A model generated the notes under the pieces. The model searched no databases and was not told the DNA's origin. It saw nothing but the letters and a program-made list of their open reading frames with translations. Source: Prunella strophiata (taxonomy: Eukaryota; Chordata; Aves; Passeriformes; Prunellidae). From it: a DNA stretch of 64,000 nt. Of this stretch, positions 51,600-64,000 are shown in pieces (position 1 is the stretch's first letter; the number at the start of each line of letters is the position of its first letter). The DNA lies in NCBI GenBank assembly GCA_036583965.1, contig JAZBQD010000006.1:490496-554495 (forward strand). The letters run 5' to 3'. The position numbers and the translations under genes are program-made.

Positions 51600-53170
51600 C
51601 TTATTCAAAACTGGTACTTCTGTTCTCATCATGATTCCTGCAACATAAGCTGAATCTGTAATCAGATTTAAAGGAACAGAAAATTTTTGAAAATCTCTGA
51701 CAACAGCAGTGAGTTCAACAATTTGAGGTGATCCCTCAGCTGTGGATACATCTGCTCTCTAGACACTAGAAGAGGGGTCTCTCCATACTACCACGGATTT
51801 CTGAGAGTGACCAGAACCATCTGTGAATACTGTTAAGGCTTGAAGTGGAACCTCACTCCTCTTGGGTTTCTCTGTCAATTGAAATAAAGATGTTAAAAGC
51901 TTATGTTTTGGAGAATGTATTGAGATTTGTCCACTGAATTCAGCAAAGGCCATCTGAACAGCCTCTGATTCCTGAAATATCCAATTCAAATACAAGGTGG
52001 TAAAAAGCAGGAAAATAGTGAAAAATTCCACTCCTGCAAAAGAAACTAGTCTCTGTCGGGCCTTAACAACCACTAGGGCCATCATTTCATGTTGGGTACT
52101 GATGGTTTTGATCACTTAGTGTGGTAAAACAATCCATTCAATCATCAGCAAAGAGTCTGGTGCTTCGGAGTCCCATTGACACATCAAGGCATAGGGCTGT
52201 TTTGCTGGACAGTGAGATTATTAAAAAGAAAGGCAGCTCAGGTACCCAGTAAGCAGCTTGTCGGTTTACTATGGCACCAGTTACCCACTGCAGCACCTGC
52301 TGAGCTTGAAAAGTAAGTTATCTAGGTGATAAAAGGTCTGAGTCTCCTTTTAGCAGTTCAAACAAAAGACTTAGCTTTGTATTTGAAATCCCTAACAAGG
52401 AACACACCCAGGTGATTGTTCCCAAAAGTTTTTGCACATCATGTGAGGTGCAAATATTTGTCTGAATTTGAATGGAAATTGAATGGACTCTAACACACCA
52501 CCCAAAATACCTCCACAGAGAATGTTTTTGTACCTTTTCAGGAGCTATGCAAAGCCCTGCCTGATTTACAGCTTTGGTGACAAGGGCTAAGGCTTCCTCC
52601 GTGACTTCCTGTTGTTCAACTGCTACAAGACTATCATCCATGGAATAGTGCAAAACAACATTGGGAATTTGTTGATGAACAGAACTGAGGACCTAGCAGT
52701 ATACCACTGCCAAATAGTAGGGCTGATTTTCATGCCCTGAGGTAAAACTATCCAGTGATATCACTGTAAGGGCGCCTGCATGTTTGTGCTTGGAACTGAA
52801 AAGGAAAATTTAGGAGCATCATCAGGATGTAAAGGAACATCAAAAAAGAATCTTCTAAATCAATAACTGTCAAGTGCCAATTTCGGGAAATCATTGTATG
52901 AGATGGGAGACCAGGCTGTAAGGCTCCCGTGTCCTCCATAGCTGCATTAATTTTTCAAAGATCATGGAGTAAACATCATTTGCCAGTTTGCTTTTTGATA
53001 ACAAACATGGGAGAATTCCAAGGACTGGTAGAAGGGACAATATGCCCTTTCTGGAATTGTTGTTGGACCAACTCTGTTAATGCACAAAGTTTTTGCAATG
53101 GTAGAGGCCATTGTTCCACCCAAACCGGTTTCTCTGTTTTCCAAGTTAGTTTTAAAGTATCACACTTCAA
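51600..53170 (-). pseudogene. RT and RNase H of the dUTPase-bearing provirus
   Basis: The minus strand starts with [15 protein letters not shown] and GHIVPS, then [17 protein letters not shown] and GALQPGLPS, as in beta- and alpharetroviral RT. The catalytic loop reads LHYSMDDS (52650-52631), one residue longer than the usual HYMDD. Thumb (WRYFGWCVRV, LLGTITWVCSLLGISN) and RNase H (VFTDGSGH, VELTAVV, LITDSAYVAG) follow in shifting frames with several stops. Confidence 0.75.
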
Positions 53171-53198
53171 TGGTCTCCAGTAAAAATCTGATTGAATT

Positions 53199-54032
53199 CT
53201 AAAGCCCCATTAGGAGAGAACATCCTCTCCCCCATAGCACCATTGGCACTGATAATACAAATGGTTTGACTGAGGTGAGGTGTCCCTTGGGACCTTTGAT
53301 CTGTATCAAGTGGTGCCTTTGATAGCTGTGGCTGCTCCCTCCAATGCCTGAAACTGCCTGAGGCACTTCAGCAAGGGACCACTGTGAGGGTCCTTTGGCT
53401 TGAGAGATAACTGTAACATCAGCCCCTGTGTCTATGAGGCTGTCAAGTGTTATCTTTTTCCTTTTAAAAAAAAATGTCAGGGTACACAGGCATGTGAAGT
53501 GTTGTTCTAATATAGGTTGTACCCAGCACACTTGGGGTGTTCCAGTAGACCCAAATCCCCCTTTTTGCGTTATGTCTGTGAAAGGTACACTCATGGTTGG
53601 GGGAAGTAAAATCAATTGAGCTATTCAAGTTCCTTGGGGAGCAGTGCAAGGCAGTCAGTGTGTCCAGGCCATGATCATAATCTCATTATCAGAGTCAGAA
53701 TCTATAACCCCAGGGAGAACAAAAAGTCCCATCAAAGAGGTAGATGACGGACTTAAAAACAATGCATGCACGTGCAGCCTGAGTGTTCTGAAAGCTCCTG
53801 TGGGAAGCAAATGAACAGATGAATCAAGAAATGTTACTGTATAGGAGGTTGCCAGGTCTAGTCTGGCACTCCCTGGTGTACATGGTTGTAAATTGGTGAT
53901 GGTCAGGTGGAAGCTGTTTGTGGCACCTGGAATGGGGCTTGCTGCAGTCTGCTCCGAGGCATTAGCTGGAGCATTTGTGTCTGCTCGCGTTGCTGGCCAG
54001 TGCCTCAGCTCCTGTTTCCCGATATCAGACAC
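53199..54032 (-). pseudogene. dUTPase-protease region of the provirus
   Basis: From 54032 the minus frame contains a dUTPase: SARLDLATSYTVTF, LPTGAF, LFLSPSSTSLMGLFVLPG then VIDSDSDNEI, matching dUTPase motifs. After a stop at 53655 comes the protease, with LIDTGADVTVIS and LWGRG. A dUTPase joined to protease is diagnostic of betaretrovirus-type genomes. Frames are open over these domains but stop-separated. Confidence 0.8.
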
Positions 54033-54039
54033 CCTTCAA

Positions 54040-56110
54040 AATCCACGACTTGGAATGTTGTTGATTAGCATAATGCCTTCCATTACGGCACCGAGGGCAA
54101 ATACCAGAAGCTTTTGATCTGGCCTCCCCCTTTCTGAAAGTCCTTTTTCAAATGTCCAGATTTCCCACACCTGAAGCACTTTCAGGGGTCCCCTGGCATA
54201 ATCTTCAAAGTTGCAAAGGCATTAGCTATACCAGCCTTCACAGCTTCATAAGTAACTGTTGCTGTATGCTGAAGGTACACAGGCGGTTACATGCCTCTAT
54301 CATTTCTAGCAGGGTGGGTTCCTCCTTAGGTGAGGACTTAAGAAGTTTTTTACAAGTCTCATTAACATTTTTAGCAGCTAATTTTAAAAGCAACACCTCT
54401 CTGGCAATGTCATTCTAAATTTTTCTTTTAAGAGCTTGTTTTAAGCAGCCAATGATTGCATATAACGCTCAAGGACTCAGCCAGTCCTTGCTTCACATTA
54501 GTAAATACTTTTTGGGGGGCCGCAGCATGGGAAACCTTTAAAAATGTGGTATGTGCAGCTTCAGTAACACCCTCAAGGGCCTCTGTAGGAATGTGGGCTT
54601 GCCCAACAGGGTCTGAGTGGGCTCCTTCTCTGGCCAGCTAGTCAGTTGTGAGGGCTGCAATATTCTGGTTTAAATGCCCCACAAATTTCACAAGCAAAGT
54701 TTCTAACCCCTTTTTCCACTGAGTATCTGTGGAGGCTGGTGGGTATACAGAACAAAGGTCCATTACAGTCCCTTGGACAGACAGACCCTAAGTTGGAGAA
54801 ATCTCTCGTGTTCAGGGTGATTGAGCAGAGCCTCTCCCAGGATGCTTTGTTGTGTATGCAAATGTACCCCAGTTCTACCTCCCTGGTTGGTCGTTGGCCT
54901 CTCCACCCCTTTTTCCTTATATGTATATGCCTTAGAATGTTCTCCCTTCCCTGCTTACCCATTGGCCTCATATTGCTCCAGTGTCCCGCCCCCTTTACCT
55001 TATTGGCTTCCGCCCCTTGTCCCACCTCTTACCGCCCTCAGTCCTCAGCCCACTGGCCCTGATGCTCTGCTCTGCCTCCTTTGTCCCTTATATTTAAACC
55101 TGGACCCTGCACTGTTCTTTTGTCAATGTCACTGGACTCTTTTGTGTGTGGCTGCAATAAACCTCCTTGGAACTCCATACAAAGACCATTCCCACTTCTT
55201 TGTTGTGGGTTTCTACAAGAGCTACCAGAAGTGTGTGCTGGAGTGATTGTGTGTGTGTGTGTGCCTGTGTCACTGAGCGGCTTCATTACTGGAGATGCTT
55301 CTGGAAGGTCGCGGCATTGCTGCCTCTCGCTCCACCAACAATGGGCTGGCGGCTTGCAACAAGCATCAAAAATGGCACTACTGAGTTGGGGTCAGTAATA
55401 AGTTCACCAGTCCCTTTAAATCATGAGGAGTCATAAGATGAGTTGACAATGTAGACAGCAAAAGATTAGCAAAATAGGGAGACCCCAGCCTGTGTTTTGC
55501 AGCCAGTGCTGCGTAGTTCCTTAATTTTCGAATAAGCGAGGAATTCCCACTGCGGGTTGTTTCCCCTGGTGCTGTGAAGCCTGACTAGCATGACTATTTT
55601 CGCTGTGATATCAAAATCCCCCTCCTTAAGAGCCTTTTTCTTTACTCACACCCAGTTTTCATGAGGGTCAGGAGGGAATAGGCCAGGCTCAGCATCTGGA
55701 TCTACTGGTCCTGGATTGAAGGCTTCTCCTCCTCCTCACTGCTAGAGCCATGCTCAGCAATACAGGCTGCTAACATTGGACAGGATGCCTTCCCCTCCTT
55801 TGGGCAGAGGGGGGGTTGATGGCTGTGGCCACTCTTGAGTATCAAGGCACCAGTTTCAAGCGGGCAGGGAGAGTCAGAGTGGGGTGGGGGCCAGCAGTAT
55901 CCTGCTGAGGATACATTCTGAGGCTGCTCTTGCTTTTTAAATGTCTCAAAAATTCTTCTCCAGGATGGGAGCACGCGTATTGCCAGCTTGTGTCCCACAG
56001 TAGGTAAATCATAGAGCTTAACCCCCACATCATCCCAAAGAGCAGCTGTAAAAATAGAGGAGGCAGTGACATTGGGATGCTTAACAGACACCGCATTTAA
56101 GAATAAGTTT
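54040..56110 (-). pseudogene. gag of the dUTPase-bearing provirus
   Basis: Matrix-like frame at 56091-55702 (WDDVGVKLYDLPTVGHKLAI, WRRIFETFKK, acidic SSSEEEEKP). Capsid pieces (WKKGLETLLVKFVGHLNQNI; VFTNVKQGLAESL) lie on either side of an inserted LTR. Two nucleocapsid knuckles are damaged: CFRCGKSGHLKKDF and CPRCRNGRHYANQ, each lacking its last Cys. Confidence 0.68.
54780..55385 (+). mobile_element. LTR inserted in the gag of the dUTPase provirus
   Basis: Promoter-like features on plus: CCATTGGCC (CCAAT), GC boxes CCGCCCC near 54985-55015, TATATTTAAACC near 55091 and GCAATAAACC near 55153, then a (GT)n tract. Capsid coding is interrupted on both sides. I could not fix exact ends or a target duplication. 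Confidence 0.6.
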
Positions 56111-56279
56111 CAAGTCCAGCTTTGGCAAGGATTTGCCGTGTTTCCCAAGCAAAGCAAGCATTAGTTCAAAAACACCTTTCTTTGGTAGACATACCTTGTT
56201 CCATGTTCCCCCTGGCTCACCTCCTTCTCCAAGGAGGGATTATTTCAGGCCCACTCATGGCTCTCGCACCAGCACTTCC

Positions 56280-56675
56280 AGTTCTGGGGGGCTCACCAAC
56301 AGCAACACAGATAGGCTGGTTCTTACTCCTCAAGAGTACCAATTATCAGCGATGGATAGATGAGGACATCAGAGTTTAGATCAGAAGCCAATTTTATTAA
56401 GTATACCAGGTGTTTATATAGGGTTTTACTTCTAAGGTGCTTATATAGGGTTCTATTTTGGTAATAATTTCCCATTGGTTACACATTCTACATGACATCA
56501 CGTCACCTTGGTAACATTACTTTATCACAAAGATTCACAACATGTTTTTGGTCACTTCTTGCCCAGGGAGCCTTTATGTGTGTCTGTGTCTCCCACAGTT
56601 TCTGCTCAATCAGGCCTCAGATATCAGGCCCCTTTATTATATCCATTGTTTTACTGTTTTATTCCCAATAAAGGG
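56280..56675 (-). repeat. 5' LTR of the dUTPase-bearing provirus
   Basis: Minus-sense LTR with a duplicated CCTATATAAACACC/GCACC motif (56415-56455) and AATAAAATTGG (about 56390). Its outer end meets ZNF-4 3' flank at TCACCAGGG. Confidence 0.6.
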
Positions 56676-56802
56676 TCACCAGGGATCTGCCCAACCGGAG
56701 TCACTGGGGATCATCCAATGCTGATCCTCCCCTCCCATGGGGGATGGAGATGGAGCAGCACATGAAGCTCTTCCCGCACTTGGGGCACTCACAGGGCTTC
56801 CC

Positions 56803-58083
<1,281 letters not shown>

Positions 58084-58660
58084 CTGCTGCATGTGGGGTG
58101 GCAATACTCCTGCGGCTGAGGGCGAGTCTGCAGATACAGGGGTGGGTGAAACTTTGTGGTGCTTCCTGTTTCTGCTCCTCCTCCTCCTCCTGCGTCCATG
58201 CTTTTCCTCACACTCCTCTTTCTCCTGCTATTCCTGTTGTTCCTGCACAATCCCACCTTTTCCCATGTGAATAATTTGACCATTCTGTTCCTCAACCCTG
58301 CTTCTCCTTCCCTTCTCCTCCTGCTTCCAGGCACAGCACCCACTGCCGGCTCCCTCTTCCCCTCAAACCCACAGCATCCCAGCGCAGGGGCAGGGATGGA
58401 GCTGGGGCAGGTCGGGCTGGGGCAGCGCTGGGCTCTCGGCCGCTCCCGCCCGCACTCGGTCCCCACTGCAGCCGCTCCCGCCAGGACAGCGCGGGGGGGC
58501 CCGGCCTTGGCGCTCCCCCACTCCCACCTCCCCAAATTCCCCTCGCGGGGGGCGCTGGGGCCAAGGGGGGGCACAGGTGGGATCCAGGTGGGGAACGCTG
58601 GGAGCTGCGGGTCTGCCTGGCAACTGCTGAGTCATCAGCGCTGCGCACTCTGATTGGCTG
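58084..58660 (-). promoter_or_regulatory. ZNF-4 promoter and first exon
   Basis: CCAAT box (minus AGCCAATCAG, 58650-58659) and intact NF-E2/ARE-type site (minus ATGACTCAGCA, 58625-58635). Exon 1 ends at 58084. Confidence 0.72.
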
Positions 58661-58989
58661 AGAGCTGCCTGAGGGCTGGGGCTGCAGCAAGGGGGGGCAC
58701 CCTGCTCCAGGGGGGATGTCCCACAAACGGGGGACCCCCATGAAAGGAACAAGAGGAAAGTGTCTTTACAAACAGATGCTGTGAATCTGCTCGGAGATAG
58801 GGCCAGGGACTTGTACAAAAGGAAGTGACAGGAGAAGCCATCAGTTTTAGAAAATGTTATTAATTGATGACACAGACTGCAGCTCAGCCAAGGTCCTGCT
58901 CAATTCATGAACTTCAAGAAGAACAACAGAGACTTAACAGAGCAAAGAATATTGTTTGCTATACAAAAGTGGGGAGCATATTAAGGGGG

Positions 58990-59965
58990 TGTAAGACTCC
59001 ATCCAAAAGTTTCCCTCATCTGCCTCACGATTGTCATGAAAGGACAGAAACTGGGACCACTGAAAAAGACTCTAGTCAGGTTGCCTGCCAAAATCCTGAG
59101 GCCTGAGCAGAACATTTGGTCTGCCAAGCTATTGTTTGCAGGTGTGTTTGCTGTCTTGGAACACTGGAGAAGAGAAGGGGCACTTTGCCCTCCTTCGCCT
59201 GCACCCGCTTTTCACAACAATAGCTCTGAAATCTCCCCACCGTCTCGGCTTGGCTGGACTTTTCTGGGGTGACCTGTGGAGGTCTACACGAAAGACCCTT
59301 CATCTGTTTCACAACCACTGTGACTGATGGATTGAGATGGGAGAAGCATTTCCCTCAAGGACTGAGACATGAAACCCCTATGTGGAGGAGCCTCACCTCC
59401 TCCCAAGGACTGAGACTGAAACCCCTGGCACAGGGGGAGGTGTGTGGGGGAAGGCGAGCTGATGTTTGCTTACAGATGTGACCACTGGACCAAGAAGACA
59501 ATGGTTCTTGATTACTGCTGAGATTACTGATTTCTGCTGAGAACATGGACTGTTCATACCGTCCTGGTACCCTTACACCTCCTTTCCCTCCTGCAATAAC
59601 CACAGACTATTGCATCTGATTCCATTTCAAGACCTATTCCACTCCCCCAGCAAAAAGGACTATAATAGAACCCTGGGTTGACCAGCATTTTGGAGATCTC
59701 CTCGACGCAACACACGGACTCCTCGACTGGACCCTCGAGGACTTCGCCTCTACGTTGGTAGCTATACCCCTTCTTTCTTCCTCTATCTTTTTCTCTCTCT
59801 CTCTCTCTTGCTCTCTCTTAATCTCTCTATAGCATTTACTATAGTTATTCAATAAAGGTGCTTTTGCTTTGATTAATACTGAAATCCCCACTGTGTTGTT
59901 TTTTGCACTCCGAGATCATTAAAACGAACCATGACGACACCCAACCTTACGAGCGGATTGTGACA
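58990..59965 (+). mobile_element. 976-bp solo LTR inside the 5' LTR of ERV copy 4
   Basis: Begins TGTAAGACTCC, ends GGATTGTGACA, flanked by GGGGG on both sides (58985-58989, 59966-59970), where copies 1 and 2 have a single uninterrupted site. GACTATAATAG (59661), a CT-rich tract and TTCAATAAAGG (59850) mark its promoter and polyadenylation parts. Confidence 0.87.
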
Positions 59966-60899
59966 GGGGGTATGTAGTAGGTGGATTGGGATGTCTGGAC
60001 CTCTCCAGTACTTCAACCAATGGGAAAAGGGAGAGGGAGATGCAGCTGGGAAAATTAGGATGAACAGGAGGCTGTGTCCTCCAGCAATGGGAGAGACCCT
60101 GTGGGAAATGTCCCTTGGCCTCTCCTTATTATTATGAATGAAATTACTTCTACAGGACTCTTCTGACTGCTTGGTGGGCAGAAACCTCTGGTGATGTCAA
60201 TTTTTCCACACACACTAGAAGTCATCCAGAATTCCTTCCACAATCCAGGGCAGTAGGCAGTGAGTGCAGCTGAAGGTGCCTCACCCAGTTTGGGTGATCG
60301 GCTCCCTTGGGTGGCGGCGGCACCGGGCATTGATTGGGGACCCGAGAGTGACCAGGAGACAGACGAGTGACAGATTGGGGAGGGGCTGTGAAGAGCCAGC
60401 AGGGAGAGAGCACTGAAAATCTCATCAGTGAGTGCAGTGGGATCTTCGGGGAGTGAACATGGAAGGGCACCCATGGAGGGTAGAGAAGGGAAAGCCAGGG
60501 AAGGGGTCCTGTGCCAAAGGGATGATGATCCCAAAATATCTCTGAAGGGGCCCTTGGGAGAATGTTGCAGTAGTTTGCACATTCTCCCAGAGCTAATTCA
60601 GGACATGGACACCCAGGGGGCAATAAAGGAAGTGGTGAAGGGATTTGGACAACAGGGGATGGATGGTGTTGGGTGTGCTGGGAAGGGACTGGCTGAAGGG
60701 GAGTGTGCAGCAATATGGTTAAGGCAAGAAGCAGCAGGAGAAATCTGTATGGGAGGAAAAAGGATGATGGATAATCAGAGGAAGAGAAAAATACTCAGGA
60801 TTGGGATGTTTTCCAGCAGGGTCTAATCCTCAAACTTTGCCAGTTGATCCAAATCTTTTGTATCCCTTGTTTCCAGGAGAGGAGAAGAAGGAGGTGAGG

Positions 60900-61220
60900 A
60901 TTTCAGGGGGTTTCTCTGTGCTGGGCAGCGGCAGCACCGGGCGCAGAGGTGCGGGACCAGGAGCTCGGGCTGGGGGCCTGTGGGGAGCTGCGGGGCCGGG
61001 CCGGGGCTGTGGGGCAGCCGGGGCTCAGCGCCGGGCGCTGCCTGACCCCACCAGCCCCGGGCAGGGCCGGCAGTGGCCCCCGGCCCCCAGGAGGCTGCGG
61101 GACGCCCCGGCCGCTGCCCGGCCCCGTGGAGCTGCCGGCCCTGCCCGCCGGGGGGGCCGCGTTTGGACACTGCGGCAGGACAGGGAACGGCTCTGGGACA
61201 CGGGGTGGGGAGGGGAGGCT
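60900..61220 (+). other. GC-rich block inside ERV copy 4
   Basis: Fourth copy of the block at 3780-4120. The longest plus frame (to 61361) is open for about 186 codons here. Confidence 0.5.
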
Positions 61221-61429
61221 GAACACGAGAGGAGAACAAAGGAACATCTGGGAAATGTGGATTGTACATGGAAAGATCAGGATTTTCTTTTAAGGATTTG
61301 GTTTGGGTCACTGGAAGAAACCAATGATTTTGCAGAAAGCTCAACAGCTGTCAGAGGATGAGCACCCACAGGCACTGAGGGGGGCTGGAGGAGCAGCAGA
61401 ATAAGGCCCTGGAGCCCTTGGGCACATAG

Positions 61430-62420
61430 GCATAGAAGCTGAATGCAAGAAGGGATGAGCAGAAGGCCAAGCTGAAGGCAGAGGCCATGGCAGAGTTCCT
61501 ACAGCCCCTGAGGGAATAATCCCAGGGCCCAAGGGGGCCCCAGCACCCAGGGGACAGGCTCGGCCACAAGGACCTGGCAGAGGCATTGCCCTCCTCGGCA
61601 GGGGAGAGCCCACCCAAACAGCCCCTGGCAAGGAATCAGGGTTCCAGCTGCAGGGCACAAGGACACTGCAAGCAGAGACAGCAGCACCCGCAGGAGGAGC
61701 AAGTCCACCCCTTGATGGACATGGATTGGCAGGGGTGTCAGAGCTCCCATCACACCAGGGACCACCACACTGGAGCCCTTGAGAACATCCAGGGTGGGTC
61801 TGGCATCGAGAGGAGACATTTCCTGATGGACACAGGGGCCTCTCGATCCACACTGAATCTTAGACCCAAGGGGAAAGATGCCAAAAATATATTGGATTTT
61901 TCAGGGTCTAAGTGGGAAAAGATTATTTTTTTACACCACTATTAGCGGCTGTCTGGGTTATATTTCAAATAAATAAAGTCTGGCATCAAGTTAAAGCTTG
62001 GACAACCAAAAGAGCCTCTAAATGGATGAGCAGTGCTCGGTTATTGCAGTAAGAAACTTGTTCAATGGCACAGAGGATCCAGAACTGAGGATAGGGGAAG
62101 GGTTTAACCCAGCCTCCTGTTTGAACAGCCTGGAGAGGGGCTGGGAAGAATCCCAGGACTGCATTCAAGTGACAGAGCTCCAGAGCCAGGCTGGGAGAGG
62201 CTGATGAGACATTCCCTGGCCTGAGGGAGAAAATGTGTTTATGGAGGGCTCTTCCAGGGCAGCAGAAGGGAAGAGAGTTACAAGACACGCTGTTATTAAG
62301 GAAGGGGAATCAGACAAAGTGCAGGTTACCGCCCCATGGTCACCTCAACCCGCGGAGCTGTGTGTGCTTGTAAGAGCCTGGCACTGAAATGCCCTGAGCA
62401 GGAAAGGCTTCAATATCTTC
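61430..62420 (+). pseudogene. Nucleocapsid, protease and RNase H remnants (ERV copy 4)
   Basis: SSCRAQGHCKQRQ (knuckle) is followed in the same frame by the best preserved protease active site of the family, FLMDTGASRSTLNLRPKG (near 61825-61878). RT is missing. RNase H follows from about 62020 (GFNPASCLNSLERG ... VFMEGSSRAAEGKRV ... CVLVRALKCPEQE) with frame breaks. The integrase is deleted just after 62490. Confidence 0.72.
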
Positions 62421-64000
62421 TGGTGACACCATCCCACCTAACAGGGGGCAAAAGCATTTCTGACTGCTTCAGCAATCACTGGATCAGATATCAAGGTATA
62501 TTCTCCCACAGGAGGCTGGGCTGGCACAGAGCCTGCCTTGGGACTTTGCTGTTCCCAGCATCCAGCCAGGACATCGGCTCCTGCCTAAGGAGTGCAAAGA
62601 AGCAGCACTGGTGGCCAAGATGGCCTGGCCCATGCCAAGTGTCCCTGAGCCCAGAAACAGCCCCAGCACAGCTGAACACGGGGGGACCCCTCAGCCTCGG
62701 CTCCAGGGCTCTGAAGCCCCGCAGATTTGCACTTCCCACCTGCAGCAGGAGGGTGGGAGGCCGCCACTGAGCCTGCACTCAAGGCAACGCAGCAGCAGCA
62801 GCCAGGGCTCCAGAGTGGGGCAAGCCCCTGGGCCTGCCCACAGATCCTCTGCTGAAATCCTCTGCCTGGCCACCCTCCTTTGGCATCTCCAGCCACTGGG
62901 GCCAATCCTTGCTGCCACTGCTGCAGCTTCAGTGCTTTCTGGGCCTGCACTCGCCACAGCTGCTGGGGAAGACAACGGGAGAATTCCACTCTGGCTCTCA
63001 GTTACACTCACACACTGCGCTGCTTGCGATTGGATTGCTGGAAAATATACCATATAATATGTGTTAATTTTTTTTAAATCTTATTTCTCTACTCAGGCTT
63101 GATTTGCCTTTGCCTTGGGGAAAGAAATTTTAAAGGTTTCTTTTAAGGGATGTTTTACCACTCAACAGAGATGAGTTTAACATCTCAGTAGACTGGGAGT
63201 AGCCCAAAAGATGCCCACAAAGATAACGACCAGCAACAAAACATCAATGCCCAGCAGCAAACAGCAACAGCTACCCCAGACACTGCCCGCAGCAGAGTTG
63301 GAGACACCTGGCCAGGAAAAGGCTGAGAAGGAAATCCAGGAGTTCGAACCTAATTAACATCAGAGGGGAAGAAATTCGGTCCAATAGGAAACCAAATACT
63401 AAAAACTACACAACTTGGAAGCAATGAACATTAAACCAATGGATTTAGATTGGTTCAGACTGTACAAAGTTTAGGAAAAATCTAGTAAAACCCAGGTGTC
63501 ATGGAACGATTTTCTCTGCACACCGGGGCTATGTGTGGATGAAATTATTTCTGTTGCACATTCTGGCCAGAATCAAGTAATGCCTTGATTCTCTAACACT
63601 AAACATTTTGGTGAAGTTTTTCTTTTTCCTGCAGTTTCAGTGTGAAGTTTATAGCATTAGAACACTTTTTGTAATAATCCTACTTCTATATTGTAGGTTT
63701 GGGTCAGGGAAATGAGAATGAGTTTTTACTCCGAGGAGTAGAGAAAACTTAATTGCCTTGGAATTTTTTTGTTTATGTTTGCGTGTGGCTCTTACAGATA
63801 AAAAATTTTGGTATGGGTTTTTCGACGTTCACCTTTAGGCTGCATTTTGCAAAACTAGGATAGATTTATAGGTGACCCTTGAACTCATAAACAGTAAATA
63901 GATGATGTTAACAACAACAACAAAAAAAAGCATCAGTTTGTGGGGGGGGCTACCTGTGAGTCACCTGATAACTGCTCTGGAAGAGAAGCTTCATTCCAGC

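Larger units (their letters stand above)
51516..56675 (-). mobile_element. Betaretrovirus-like provirus with dUTPase (minus, 3'-truncated)
   Basis: The 5' LTR is at about 56280-56675 (minus TATA-like CCTATATAAAC twice, polyadenylation AATAAAATTGG). It is followed leftwards by matrix (56091-55702), capsid (about 55400-54430, interrupted by a foreign LTR), zinc knuckles (about 54180-54060), dUTPase (about 53980-53660), protease (53480-53199), RT (53170-52300) and RNase H (51870-51600). The sequence then stops at ZNF flank DNA. Integrase, env and the 3' LTR are missing. Many stops. Confidence 0.8.
58761..64000 (+). mobile_element. Gammaretrovirus-like ERV, copy 4 (runs off the window)
   Basis: The 5' LTR is split by a younger LTR (58761-60212). 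Then come leader, GC-rich block (60900-61220), nucleocapsid and protease (61430-61900), RNase H (62020-62420), a deleted integrase, the post-integrase segment (62510-63110) and AT-rich sequence up to the window end, matching copy 1 to about 7320. env lies beyond the window. Confidence 0.78.

Noticed and set aside
59770..59830. CT-rich repeat considered as a microsatellite-derived regulatory locus or CRISPR-like array
   Set aside because: It is part of the R/U5 region of the 976-bp LTR; there are no spaced identical repeats.

Overview
The window is vertebrate nuclear DNA, most likely from a songbird (passerine). The evidence is C2H2 zinc-finger genes with the avian-type N-terminal segment ([11 protein letters not shown]...CKPSPG), an exon reading as a bird MHC class I signal peptide, avian-type CCCAGT-rich minisatellites, and many LTR elements of the kinds common in passerines. 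There are no bacterial features. A 500-N gap, a 1,469-base T run and a 166-unit GGC run show where the assembly is weak or unusual.

The main architecture is a module present four times. Each copy is a C2H2 zinc-finger gene whose CpG-rich promoter lies about 100 bp from the 5' LTR of a gammaretrovirus-like endogenous retrovirus (ERV), the two pointing away from each other. Copy 1 has the ZNF on minus (1-2560) and the ERV on plus (2661-8869). Copy 2 has the ERV on minus (12709-20342) and the ZNF on plus (20343-24170). Copy 3 has the ERV on minus (29043-34809) and the ZNF on plus (34810-37260). Copy 4 has the ZNF on minus (56676-58660) and the ERV on plus (58761 to the window end). The family probably spread by segmental, partly inverted, duplication. 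ZNF-1 is open throughout the visible part. ZNF-3 has 7 fingers and loses an eighth to two adjacent stop codons. ZNF-4 is split by a stop. ZNF-2 is a pseudogene whose 5' part is replaced by the T run. A further ZNF remnant lies at 25500-26760. The ERVs keep recognisable but broken gag nucleocapsid, protease, RNase H, integrase and envelope transmembrane segments.

Between copies 1 and 2 lie a CpG island with three CCAAT boxes, a CCCAGT minisatellite, and the promoter (with a clear interferon-response element) and exon 1 of an MHC class I gene. The gene runs into the 500-N gap and no further class I exon follows. A second copy of the CpG island at 27880-29042 carries the GGC expansion next to a splice donor.

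The 3' flank of ZNF-3 is invaded by an ERV-L-like provirus on the minus strand (37952-50664). A betaretrovirus-like provirus on the plus strand is nested inside it (40638-46866, 6-bp target duplication), and a 1.64-kb solo LTR is nested inside that one (44598-46241, 5-bp duplication). A second betaretrovirus-like provirus with a dUTPase domain (about 51516-56675, minus) abuts ZNF-4. Several further solo LTRs have exact target-site duplications that I could read, so the order of insertion is legible.

The only candidates for functional protein-coding genes are the zinc-finger genes (ZNF-1, ZNF-3, possibly a truncated ZNF-4) and the MHC class I first exon. Everything else is mobile-element or repeat DNA.
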